Origin: Gnetum montanum
Taxonomy: Eukaryota > Streptophyta > Gnetopsida > Gnetales > Gnetaceae
Assembly: GCA_015680685.1 (NCBI GenBank)
Contig: MNCI01005755.1
Coordinates: 168,169 to 208,974, forward strand
Reading direction: 5' to 3'
Length of the DNA: 40,806 bases
The translations under genes and the position numbers were made by a program. This document shows, piece by piece, positions 31,021-40,806 of the stretch (its first letter is position 1; the number at the start of each line of letters is the position of its first letter). The notes beneath the pieces were generated by a model. The model was not told where the DNA came from, made no database searches, and saw nothing but the letters and a program-made list of their open reading frames with translations.

Positions 31021-32600
31021 CACCTAAACAAAAGCGTTTGCAGGAAGGAGAACCCTCACAACCATGGAAGAAACGACCCAAAGCTAGAAGGGGCTAGCAA
31101 GATCAAGGCCAAGAATTGCCAGAGGTAACCCATGTAATGGATCCTCTTCAAGAGGACCCTGAAGTGGACTTTGTTTGACAGATTTCAAAGGAAGAAGTGC
31201 CTACCAAATAATCCCAATGAGGAAAAGTGCCTAGACCCATGCTAAGGCTTGAGGTCACTTTGACTCAAGCCTACCTAAACATCATCAAGTCCCAAGAAAT
31301 CCAAAGATCAATTCTTCAAGAGATAAAATTTAGGTCATTCTTGGAAAAAGCTCCAAAGGATGTTAAGACACTATTGTAAACCTCTCCCATGTGGCCAGTC
31401 ATCATGTCCAGTGGGGAATGGTACATGGGAGAGACCTATCTCTTCTGGAATAACTGAACTTCGTGCCCAACTTACAGAATAAGAAATCCTCATCTTGACA
31501 ATGATAAGAGATGAAGTTATCAAACAACTTCAAGAACAATTTCAAAAGGCTAAGGAGGAAGCAGTAATGACCATCTTCAAACAATCTGTGGTAGAAGTGA
31601 AAACATACTTAATTAAAAAAGACTTGAATCAGATGCACCAAGAGAATGAAACAATGACCATGCAAAATCATCACCTACAAAATGTTGATGCTTAGAGAGA
31701 TCAAATGCAAGAATTCATTCATCAACAACAGGAGCAGCTTGCCAGAGTCAACACTGAACTAAGGAAATTGGCCACAGAGAACAAAAATCTATCAATGGAG
31801 GAGGTATGCACCTTGCAACAAAATTCTGTCATTAAGATCGCCACCTAGAAGAATGAAGCCCTCAAATTTTAGAAAGTAAAGAATCACTACAAGGACTAGG
31901 TTGGCTTTCAAAAGGAAATTAATGAAAAAAAAATCCAAATGGAAAAGGAAAAAGTGAATGAAGCCCTCCAACAACTCTAGTAAGGAAGAGAGATGTCATA
32001 GCCCATCCTTGATGGGATTAATGCCTATAAAAAAGTAGAGATCCACTTGAAGGAGTTGCAAATCGAGGAAATGAAAAAGTATATGGAGTTGGCCAATCTC
32101 TGTCATGCAAACCTAGCAATGCTAACAATTGAAAGGTCATGGTCGGAATTGGAGAAATAAGTGGCTAGCTCGTATCTACTATAGGAGGCCGAGTTCAAAC
32201 ACCACAAGGACACCAAGTAGAAGCTTGAGACTATTAATATTGAACCCAAAGTTCTTAGAGGATGATTCAGAGATCAATGATCTATCGCTGAGAACCTAGC
32301 TAGATGGATGAATGACTACCAGAAGCTAAAGGACATAATCAAGGCATTTGACATTGAACGTAAATAGTTCACTACCTAGTTTGTCAATGCTTAAGGAGTT
32401 GTTTTCAACGATCCCGTGTCCTTGGTATGTGCTTGTTCCAACCCACATTGGGGAAGCTATGTGGACGGTGCATGATCCTATGAGAAAGGAGGAAAAAAAT
32501 GAAAGCACTACTAGATGCTTTCTGCCTCCCACCTAAAGTCACAGCAGCAGCAAGACAATCATAGCCACCTCAACCACCGCCAATGTGTGAAGCTAGTGAA
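31021..32600 (+). pseudogene. ORF-X, plus copy: uncharacterised coiled-coil ORF of the AT-rich element
   Basis: Starts ATGGCACCTAAACAAAAG (MAPKQKRLQEGEPSQPWKKRPK, basic) and continues in broken frames through Gln/Glu/Lys-rich coiled-coil-like sequence (VIKQLQEQFQKAKEEAVM; KELQIEEMKKYMELANLCHA). It ends with a block CPWYVLVPTHIGEAMW near 32420-32465. That block and the coiled coil recur on minus in 35755-37147 and 38070-38690. It lies between integrase and the polypurine/3' LTR, the place of extra or env-like ORFs in Athila-type elements. I see no membrane or signal segment, so an envelope role is not supported. Confidence 0.6.
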
Positions 32601-32892
32601 GGTCCCTCGAAGCCTTAGAAACCATCACTGCCTAGGACCATTTGATCTTCTCCAACAAGCTTCACATCATCAAGGAACATGTTATTCAATTTTTAAAGAG
32701 TTATGTCATCATGTTCAATTTTGTATCATGAACACCACCATTTTTGTAATGTGTTGATTTGTACACCTGGGCACTCCATTTTTTGTCAAGTTAGTTAGTT
32801 TGTTTTATTGAAGAAAATTTATTTAATAATCCCATACCTTCCCAATTTTCTAAAAGAACTTAAGGACAAGTTTTCATTCAGTCATAGAGGTA

Positions 32893-33061
32893 TGATGCAT
32901 CATTGTTGGTTGGCTATGCCGATGAGGCCTCATCAACATAGTCGATCACATCGACAAGGCCCCATCAACGCATCTTGCCCTACATCGACAAGACCTCGTC
33001 AATGCAATGTTTATCCATCACCTATAAATACACACCTACCAGCCGCATGTATGGCAATCTA
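32893..33061 (+). repeat. 3' LTR of the AT-rich element, U3 to just past TATA
   Basis: TGATGCATCATTG follows GAGGTA, the counterpart of the purine-rich GGGGGTA before the LTR at 38069. It contains CGATGAGGCC, ATCGACAAGGCC and similar sub-repeats, and TATAAATA at 33023-33030. It matches the LTR at 27047 up to GGCAATCT (33060), then orientation flips. Confidence 0.65.
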
Positions 33062-33311
33062 GATGTCAGTAGCAACAAAGCTCTTGCATTTTTTCCATTC
33101 AAACATTAGAATTTTTTTCCCTAAGTGCCTACATCATGAGTCATTGAGTGTATGGATCTTTATTCAATCATTGTTGTACCTAAGCACAATAGTGTGTGAG
33201 GCAATAAAGATGAGCTTTCTAATAAACCTTGCAGCACTTTGGATAGATTAGCTANAGGCAATAAAGATGAGCTTTCTGATAGACCTTGCAGCACTTTGGA
33301 TAGATTAGCTA
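33062..33311 (-). repeat. Inverted R/U5 fragment with a duplicated 56-bp end at a gap
   Basis: 33066-33254 is the reverse complement of the R/U5 region at about 27174-27360. After the single N (33255), 33256-33311 repeats 33199-33254 with only two mismatches. This pattern is typical of overlapping contig ends joined by a nominal N, so a wrongly oriented small contig is likely. Confidence 0.65.
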
Positions 33312-33329
33312 TTTTATTCATGCATTTAT

Positions 33330-33876
33330 TATTTTCAATTATTTATTAAATTTTTTTCATTAGTTATTAAATATTTTCCAATTATTACAATAATGAGGCA
33401 ATTAAGCGAGATAGAATACACACATAAGTACAACCACTTCAAGCATAACACATATTTGCTTAGTAATCCCAGTAGCATTCTTACTTCGTATGCCCAATAG
33501 CATAGCGCTTGGTCACCTAGCAGTGGATATGTGGGTTTAGGACATGCATGGAAAGTGGGAACAAATATTTATGTTAAGATTAATTAAATTTTACTAACTT
33601 AGTTAATTTAGATTAACTAATCAAATTACTTCTATCTACATTTGAGCATCGACTTATAAAACACAAAATGATAAAAATTGAATGCCTAGTTACACTTAAC
33701 CATACCAACAAACATCACAAGTGTAATTGGGTAGACAACAATTAACCTTAAGGCTAGATTCACTTCCTAAAGAGCTAGTGCACTAAAAATGATAAAGTCC
33801 ACAAAATTCAATCAGATCGCACATGAGTGCTTTGTGATTCGTATGGTTGGGCGTAGGGGTACCTCGCCACTCATCA
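33330..33876 (+). repeat. Diverged plus-oriented LTR fragment of the TGATGAGT family
   Basis: It ends GGGGTACCTCGCCACTCATCA at 33876, the exact family terminus. It also shares AATCCCAGTAGCAT with the reverse of the LTR at 37148. The upstream part is too diverged to define a start. Confidence 0.5.
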
Positions 33877-34879
33877 TAGAGCAATAATAAATAAGAGCTT
33901 AAAGGTTTAAGTTTTTATTAAGTATGAATTTTACCTATTATTAGGCAATGTTAAAAAGAAAAAAACTCCACCAACAATTCTTTTGGTAATATTGTAATCT
34001 ATTAGAATGTGAATAAGGAGATAAGGTTAATGCTGTAGAAAAAAATCAACAATTTACTATTAATATTCTAATTCATTAAAGTGTAAATCAAATTTAAATT
34101 CATTAGAATGTAACTAGAGGTAAATAACATAACAAAAATTTGAAATCATGACTTTCATTTTGCAACACAAATGTGTTACTATAAGATTTTGAATTTTGTT
34201 CTAAACTCATGAAGTTTTAGAGTCCCCTTGATTCGACATATTTGAGTCAAGAAGGAACTAATATCTACATTTTTGAACAGTGTTCAATTTAGCTCTAAAT
34301 TTAGAAATTAGTTTCAAATCTAGTATAAGCAAAGATAAAAAAGCAAACAACAAACTTGGAAAATGTAGTGGTGGTGAGTTGAAGTAATAAGTTTGGAATT
34401 AAACCTCTAACATGCATAACTACAAACCACCTATTGTAAGAAGAGTTATGCATTAGTGAAAAAGATTCTATTCAATATTATAGATCCCAAATAATGAAGG
34501 ATTACTCTTGTGAAAAATTGCCAAGGGCATCTTAATCAACATCTATTAGTAGTAGTAGAAAAATGAATGTAGGAATACTTGTTGAATGAATAACTTTTAG
34601 ATTGCTACAAGCCTACAAAAGAAGGTTAGATTGTCAGCATGAGTTATTGTATTGTATGTGTTAGTTTCCTACTAATTCTCATGGAAATAAAACCTTGATT
34701 AATGGTCAATGTTTCTAACCACACGATTGTTTCCAAGTGGAATAGACTGATCTGCTAACTCTAATTAGATGTTTCTTTTCTTTAGTGGAGGGAGGTTTTG
34801 GGCCTTATGCATGTCTTGGGAGATAAGGTTAATCCTTGACTTAGAATCTAATAGAGGGTTACATAGTTTATATTCTACT
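33877..34879. other. AT-rich DNA, nothing recognised
   Basis: About 1 kb, low GC, with no coding frames of note and no clear repeats. It separates a plus and a minus LTR of the same family whose U5 ends face each other. Confidence 0.45.
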
Positions 34880-35754
34880 TAATGAGCGGCGAGGTACCCC
34901 TACGCTCAACCATATGAAATACATGTGTTCATGCATGATTTGGTCGAATTCCATGGATGGGACTAGTTATAGTATCTAGATCATTATGCTTTGATTGCAA
35001 TTCATTGTCTTCCCACTTGGACTAATGGTAACTTTGTCACGTATGGTTTAGTCCAAAGTGAGGCATATGATGTTGTCTAATTCTACTCTACTCCTAATGA
35101 TAGTAAAGAGGAAAATTAATTAAGCTAATGAACAATGGAAAATAAGATCTAAACTAGCCTACGTGTGATGAGTATTCACTCTTAATCATCCTTATATGTC
35201 TTGGACTTCATAAGACCACTGTTGGGATTGCCAAGTGTATGTCACTGGGTGTGCCAAATAAAACATTGCTGGATTACCAAGTATCTACACTTAAACACTC
35301 ATGATTAGGGTGTATGCATTTTGCTTAATAATAGGAATAGTAAATAGCAATAAATGAAAACATTTAACTAAAGAAAATAGTAAATAATTAACAATTAAAA
35401 GTAATAATAGTCTAAGTGGATGCTGAAATGATGGGAGTAATCTTGATCTTTATTGCCAGTCATGTAATGTGTCCAAGTATGTCACACTCAAACAAAGGTA
35501 TCGTATGATTACAAACATCACACTGTGGGCATGCATTGGGAATAATATGACTCTAAGAAAGACTATCAAAAACTAAAAACTAAAACTATCTTCTCTACTG
35601 CTTATTACTTGCCTCAACCATGCATCCAAGTGCTATATTTATAGGCTAACCCAAAGGATATGACATCGAATATCTGACATCGCTTTTTAGCTTCGACATC
35701 GGGGCTCCAACGTTGAGTATCCAATGTAGGGGCCTGACAAATCATGACTCATCA
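34880..35754 (-). repeat. LTR of the AT-rich family (minus), downstream copy
   Basis: Minus LTR from 35754 (TGATGAGTC) to 34880 (...CTCATTA, family end CTCATCA). The TATA box reads TATAAATA on minus at 35636-35643. It is about 875 bp and collinear with 37148-38069. It is preceded on minus by TTGGGGTA, the polypurine position, after ORF-X. Confidence 0.75.
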
Positions 35755-37147
35755 TACCCCAACAACTGAATGAAAACTCATCCTTGAGTTAAAGAAAATG
35801 AGGAACAAGTTCTTTACAAAATATTAGGAAGGTATGGGATTATTGACTAACTTAAACAATAAACAAAAAAAAGTGACTCTTACATGTTGTAGTGGTGTGA
35901 TACAAAAATGGAACACATTATTACAAAACAAAAATTGGGAAGCTCATGTGGTGCCTAGAGGCATTGGCTCCTCCATTAGTTGCTTTCCTTTATCACCAGG
36001 CTTTTGAGATTCATAATGATTCAACAATACCTACAACTTCTCCTCTTGCATCCGTCCTTGGGTCATGTACCATCTAGGCTACTAAGTTGATGTGTGTTGG
36101 CGCCAGTACATCCCAAGGACATGGCAGTTGCAAGAACATCTCATTAGCCTTAACATACCAGGTTGCAAACTATCGTCATTCCTCCTCGAAGGTACTAGCT
36201 TTGTCTCTAAGTTCATGATAATTTGTTAATCTTCTAGCTAGGTTTGAGGCAACATTTTTCTATCTTTGGTACCTGGCTTTGACCACCTTCAATTATGAGT
36301 TTTCCACATGTAGCTTTTACAAACTCTTTTTTGTACAATGCATAGGTGGTCACTACATGCTTCTCCAACTCATTCTAAGGTCGACCTACTATTAACATGG
36401 CAAGGTTGGCATATCTGAGGTTACCCAACACTATGTATTCTTTCAAATCTTCTATCTGCAAGTCTTTATTCTTGAATTTTGCTTGGTGGACCAAGGCATA
36501 GCTATCCAGAATTGGCTGCCACTCAGGATTATGTGCTAACAAGGAGTTAATGTGAGCTTCGGCCATTTGGATCTCTTTTTTATTTATTTTTTTATACATG
36601 CCTACTTGGTTGTGGAAGTGTTCCTTCAATTTCTTGTGTTTCTTAGCCTCATTTTGCTATAGGCTAATCTCAATTGCTAATTTTTGATGAATAGTATAGA
36701 CCTCCTCCATGAAGAGGATTTTGTTCTCTCTGGTCAATCTACTATGTCCTGGTTGACCCTCACCAGTTGTTCTCTCAACTAGTGGATGCTTTCTTCTAAG
36801 ATGTTCTTTTGCTTCTCAACTGTGGTCAACCTTGAATTTTTCGCAACAAGCTACTTGTTTTCTTCTTTTACAGTGGTCAATTCCTTTTTGTACACATGGG
36901 ATTGTGCATCAGTAACAAAGGCATTCCAAACCACCTTCTCTTTTTCTTATTTTGTAGCTACACTCTCCTTAGTTAACTTGGTCAACTACTTCATCTTGAA
37001 TTGCTCTAGCTATTCAAGTGTAACAAAATAGGTAGGATCCTATCATTCGGCTCTCAAGGAAACCAACTCTTGTTGTAGTCATTGCACTTCTGCTTCTACA
37101 TGTTCTACCCTAACTTCAGCCATAACCAACTTTCCTTTTGTGGTACT
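35755..37147 (-). pseudogene. ORF-X, minus copy between two LTRs
   Basis: Coiled-coil-like protein fragments on minus. From 36629 downward come KKEIQMAEAHINSLLAHNPEW and FKNKDLQIEDLKEYIVLGNLRYANLAML, which match the plus copy (ELQIEEMKKYMELANLCHANLAML). The CPW.VL.PTHI block follows near 36110. Stops and frameshifts are frequent. No PBS-like TGG tract follows the upstream LTR, and gag and pol are absent. Confidence 0.6.
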
Positions 37148-38069
37148 TGATGAGTGGCAAGGTACCCCTACACTCAACCATATGAATATGAGTGTTCATG
37201 CACGATCCGGTCGAACTCCATGGATAGGCTAGCTGTGGTATCTAGATAGTTACATGTTGATCGCAGTTCACTGTCTTCCCACTTGGACTAGTATTTGCTT
37301 TGTCACGTATGGTTTAGTGCAGAGTGAGGTGTATGATGTGATCCTAAACTAGTGCTACTCCTAGAGACAATGGAACATAATCTTGATTAAACTAATAAGC
37401 AATAAGAAATGAAGTCTAAGCTAGCCTAAGTGCGATGAGCATATATTCCTTAATCATCCGTACACATCTTGGACCTCGTGCATGACTACTACTGGGATTA
37501 CCAAGCGTAGATCCTAGGTATGCTACTGGGTTACCGAGTAGTCACACTTAAATGCTCATGATTAAGTCGTACTCATTTCACATTTAACAAAAGGAATAGT
37601 AAATGATGATAAAAAAATATTAACTAAGAAAACAATAAATAACAATAACAATTAAACAATTAAAACTAAGTGAATGCTACAATGATGAAGTAATCTTGAT
37701 CTTTATTTCCGATCATGTGCACATCCAAGTACGTCACACTTGAATAAAGGTGACATACAATTACAAGCATCACACTTCGGGCATACACTAGGAAAAATAG
37801 TCTAACTCCTATAGAAACAAAATGCAAGGGCTTCACTACAACTACTAGAAAGATGCCTAAGCATGGCGGGTGTGTGCTTATTTATAGCTAAAAATAGACT
37901 TTGCGTAAACAGGGCCGCATCGACACATGGGTGGATGCGTCGACGAGGCCGTGTATATGTGGCCTAGTTAACGCAACCCTGATATCAGGGATTCGATATC
38001 GAGACCTATTAAAACAAGGCTCTAATAACTAGGCTCCGATAACTGGGCCTGACAAACCATTACTCATCA
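37148..38069 (-). repeat. LTR of the AT-rich family (minus), upstream copy
   Basis: 922 bp from 38069 (TGATGAGT) to 37148 (ACTCATCA): perfect 8-bp terminal inverted repeats with TG/CA ends. It has GCGTCGACGAGGCC and ATCGACAC repeats near 37915-37960, TATAAATA on minus at 37879-37886 and AATAAAGATC near 37705. It is preceded on minus by GTGGGGGTA, a polypurine tract. Confidence 0.8.
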
Positions 38070-38690
38070 TACCCCCACGACTGAATAACAACTCATCCTC
38101 GAGTCAAAGAAAGTGAGGAATAAGTTCAATTGATTACACAGTGGATAGGTATGGGATTATTGACTGACTAGGAATTTATTCATGCCACAGTGGAGGATTA
38201 AAAAAAAATTGGACACAGACACAAAAGACAAAACTTGTGGAACTCATGGGGTTCCAGGTAGTGGTGGCTCCTCCATGGGTGCCTCTCCTCCATGGGTGCC
38301 TTTCCTTTGTTCCACGCTAGGCTTCTAAGATTGGTACCATTGAAGAAGCACCTAACATTTTTTCTCTTCTATCCACAGATTATGAGCCATTCATATCGAT
38401 GTTCCAATGTTTGATGGAGTCAGCACTTTCCATGGACACAGCAGCTGCGGGAACACTTGATTGGCCTGGACATGCATGCCACAAATAGTCGTCATTCCTC
38501 TTCATAGGCTTAGTCCCTAACCTCTCCTCCTTTTGCTTGGATAGATTATGTAGTAACAGGAGTTCCATGATGGATGCTGAATGATTGTACCTTCTGCTCT
38601 GCATGTTCTGCATGAGGTCCTTGGCCTCTACCTCCCCCATGTCATTCGATTGCACCTTAAGAAGGTCCTCCTTGTTGTCTTCTTTTAGGG
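38070..38690 (-). pseudogene. ORF-X, 3' end of a third copy
   Basis: Minus strand; it matches 35755-36250 in the same order, including the ...CPWKVLTPSNI block near 38430 (other copies CPW.VL.PTHI), followed by the common segment before the polypurine tract. Helical charged sequence (VEAKDLMQNMQSRRYNHSASIM) lies upstream. Truncated near 38690. Confidence 0.6.
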
Positions 38691-40159
38691 GTCATCTATA
38701 ATCACACAAAGATCAATTGTTAGCAAGGTTATTGAAAGAAGTTCAATTATTTCATACCTTACTTATTGGCTTAAGTAGTTGTTGAATTCTTTGCTTAGTG
38801 TGATTTTAGAGTTAGAAAGTTTTTCAAGGAAGTTTTCTTAAAAGTTTAATGTTGGGCTTGGTTTGTTTAGGTGACACATCAAAGGACACATAATGGCTTT
38901 GAGGAACGTTTGATAAAATGATGATAAAGGAAAGAATAGATTTGGAAATGAAGTACTTGGAGGGTATAAAATGATGTAGTGGTGTGCAACAAGTATAAAT
39001 TACAAAAGTCACACAAGTGGGTCCTCCCAAAAGTAGGTTCCAAACTATAATGCCCTTGCGTAACCACACCTTAAAATGTCCGTAGGCACTAAAAGGGTTA
39101 AATGTAATCTATACCGATGCAACAAAACACACACATGTAGATACCACCATGATGAGGTATGAATTCAATGCTACACAAGACATGAGTCACAAATACATGA
39201 ACAATGAGATGGGATGAATCGGAGAAGGGATTGCAGAGATTGGGACGTGAGGTAACTAACTCAGGGCATAATGAATCTTTAGTGTATGGCATGATTAATG
39301 TGTCATTAGCCCATCGCTCCAAAATCAAGATCAAGTCCATTCCTCCGATCAGTGACATCACATCATTTCATCCAATGATGGACAACCATAAGAGCACCAT
39401 GACAGCAAGGCATACAATCTCTTGGTGTTTTGTGCAAGGGAGGAGTGACCTAGAATTTCTTTGTGGCATACTTTTTGTTTGGCCGCTTTGGCACACTCTC
39501 TTCTTATTCTTCTTCTTTTGAAGTACTTAATCCAAAGAAGTCACCTACCTTCAGGCATGGGTGCATGTCTTTCCAATGGGATTCCCTAGAATAGCATTAG
39601 GTTCTTTATTGGGTGACTTTAATACTCTTACTCCCATTTTTTGTTAGATATACAAGGATCTTAGTACAAGCAAGCTACATGATAGCAGATGTCACCAAAA
39701 AGAATCCACAAGTTCCCTTGATGTCACACCCTAGCCATTCCCTCTTAGTCCATCATTTTTCACTCTGGGCATAATGAGCATAAAATTACTTTAAGTTTTA
39801 ATGATGTTAAGAATATCATTGTACCCAGAGTAGAACCTCTTATTAATAGAATGGTTGGGTGGATGTGATGGGCTCGCTATTCAAATAATTAGTTACCTGA
39901 GACTTGATAGCATAGAATAACACCTCAACCAATGAGTCACATGAGTGTTTTATTCATAGATGAGATTACTCATAGCAAGATAAAAAGATAAAAAATAAAA
40001 TAATAAATTAAAAGGTGAAAAACTATAAAACAAAAAGTTGAAAATTTTGTTAGAATGGAGGATATCCCCCATAGCTAAACGATTAAGCATGGCTAGAATT
40101 AATAAATGGAAGGTGGGGATCCTTGCATGTTGAAAATATTAGGACCTGGTCATACTTAC
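38691..40159. other. No gene supported; possible intron of the right-edge gene
   Basis: AT-rich with short open frames of no recognisable type. If the exon at 40160-40806 is real, the following intron would begin at 40159 and run into this stretch. Confidence 0.4.
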
Positions 40160-40806
40160 CCCAATGGGGTTCACACACTTGATTAGAGTTGACATAGTGG
40201 GGCAAGTTATAAGACGTGGTTAATTTATAAGGAGTTGACCCACTATGGTACTTGTGACCATAAGATGGTATGCAAGGATCAACATGTTTCCCCATGTGGC
40301 AATATTCATTGGGCCCCATGGTGGTTGGAGTGTTTATTGGTGGCCAAGATAGAGTAATAGGAGGCATTGAGTTTGAGGAGGTGGATGCATCACAGCGTTG
40401 AACTTGTGCTAAGTTGGAGGATGCAATGGTTTCAAAACTGTGTTGTCTCTTTCTATAGTCCTGCCTAAAGAAAGGATGCCTTTGATGTTGTGGAGGGTTC
40501 CCACTACTATTGACAGCAGCAGCACAAGTAACGTTCATGGGTTGGTGTTGTGGTGCAAAGCCTTCTGGCACAACTGGTGGCGATGTAGAAGAGGGTGACG
40601 TATGAGAATATTGAGGCTGAGGAGAAGTGTAAGGCACATGAGGTGGCGATCTTGTTGGAGAGGACATGGGTGGATAGTACATGGGAGAATGATAATAATG
40701 AGGTGTGGTAGAGGATGTTGATCCCGTTGGAAAAACAGGATGTTGAACATAATAAGCATTTGGTGTTGGGACATACGAAGGATATGGTCTAGTTGGCGAT
40801 GGCCTC
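40160..40806 (-). CDS. Partial exon of a Pro/Ser/Tyr-rich protein (possible host gene)
   Basis: One frame is open from the window edge (40806) to a strong splice donor, CATTGGG|GTAAGTATG, at 40160/40159. The peptide is low-complexity and rich in Pro, Ser, Tyr, His and Gln (YYPPMSSPTRSPPHVPY, PQPQYSHTSPSSTSPP), with a basic patch (FFRQDYRKRQHSF). The composition suits a disordered region of a nuclear or RNA-binding protein, but no family is recognised. Length, absence of stops and the donor argue for a real exon. A transposon-derived ORF is the alternative. Confidence 0.45.

Noticed and set aside
31402-31974. Minus-strand Phe/Leu-rich ORFs that look like membrane proteins
   Set aside because: They are the reverse of Lys/Glu-rich coiled-coil codons of ORF-X (AAG/GAA read as CTT/TTC).

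Overview
The window looks like nuclear DNA of a land plant, probably a seed plant with a repeat-rich genome, in draft assembly (264 N at 13564-13827, single N at 19324 and 33255). The evidence is Tat-type Ty3/gypsy pol with two RNase H domains, decayed Ty1/copia, nested LTR elements, GT-AG introns and TATA boxes. No lineage can be named. Nearly everything is retrotransposon; the only possible ordinary host gene is an exon at the right edge.

Left half (1-20356), CpG-rich, is two related Tat-type elements, one inside the other. The outer element lies on the minus strand. Its gag runs off the left edge (1258 down to 1), preceded by a 5' UTR (1847-1259), a primer-binding site (1864-1848) and a 5' LTR. 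That LTR is split into 20356-19870 and 2486-1870 by an inner insertion of 17.4 kb (2487-19869), flanked by a 5-bp target duplication, GCGTT/GCATT. The inner insertion has minus-oriented LTRs at both ends (2487-about 3288 and 18950-19869), but its interior is plus-oriented: gag-protease 3292-7342, RT/RNase H/archaeal-type RNase H/integrase 13022-16328, a 3' UTR, a polypurine tract and a third, plus-oriented LTR (17673-18922). This third LTR meets the minus LTR head to head across one primer-binding site.

The most interesting object lies between protease and RT on the opposite strand: an eight-exon gene (CDS 12363 down to 7818) with its own TATA box, seven GT-AG introns with matching phases, and a poly(A) signal. 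The exons sum to exactly 1066 codons. Four in-frame TAG codons and no frameshift interrupt it. Exon 2 encodes a domain resembling the NIF/FCP1 (HAD-family) phosphatase fold that has lost its catalytic aspartates; the C-terminal part looks coiled-coil. Its 816-bp first intron is packed with the palindrome GCGTATACGC, which also fills the LTR U3 and, in variant forms, the 5' UTR. A second motif of about 21 bp (near GTCCGnnATGACnnTAAACT) recurs in all three non-coding spacers of the element.

Right half (20357-40806) is AT-rich. It holds a decayed copia element on minus (about 20620-24717), then a separate gypsy family: LTR 27047, RNase H-integrase remnant 27420-28960, an uncharacterised coiled-coil ORF ('ORF-X') 31021-32600 and a 3' LTR from 32893. 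A tandem minus-strand group of the same family follows (ORF-X, LTR 37148-38069, ORF-X, LTR 34880-35754). These LTRs start TGATGAGT and end ACTCATCA and carry CGACGAGG-type palindromic sub-repeats upstream of TATAAATA. A proline/serine/tyrosine-rich open exon ending at a strong splice donor occupies 40160-40806 on minus.
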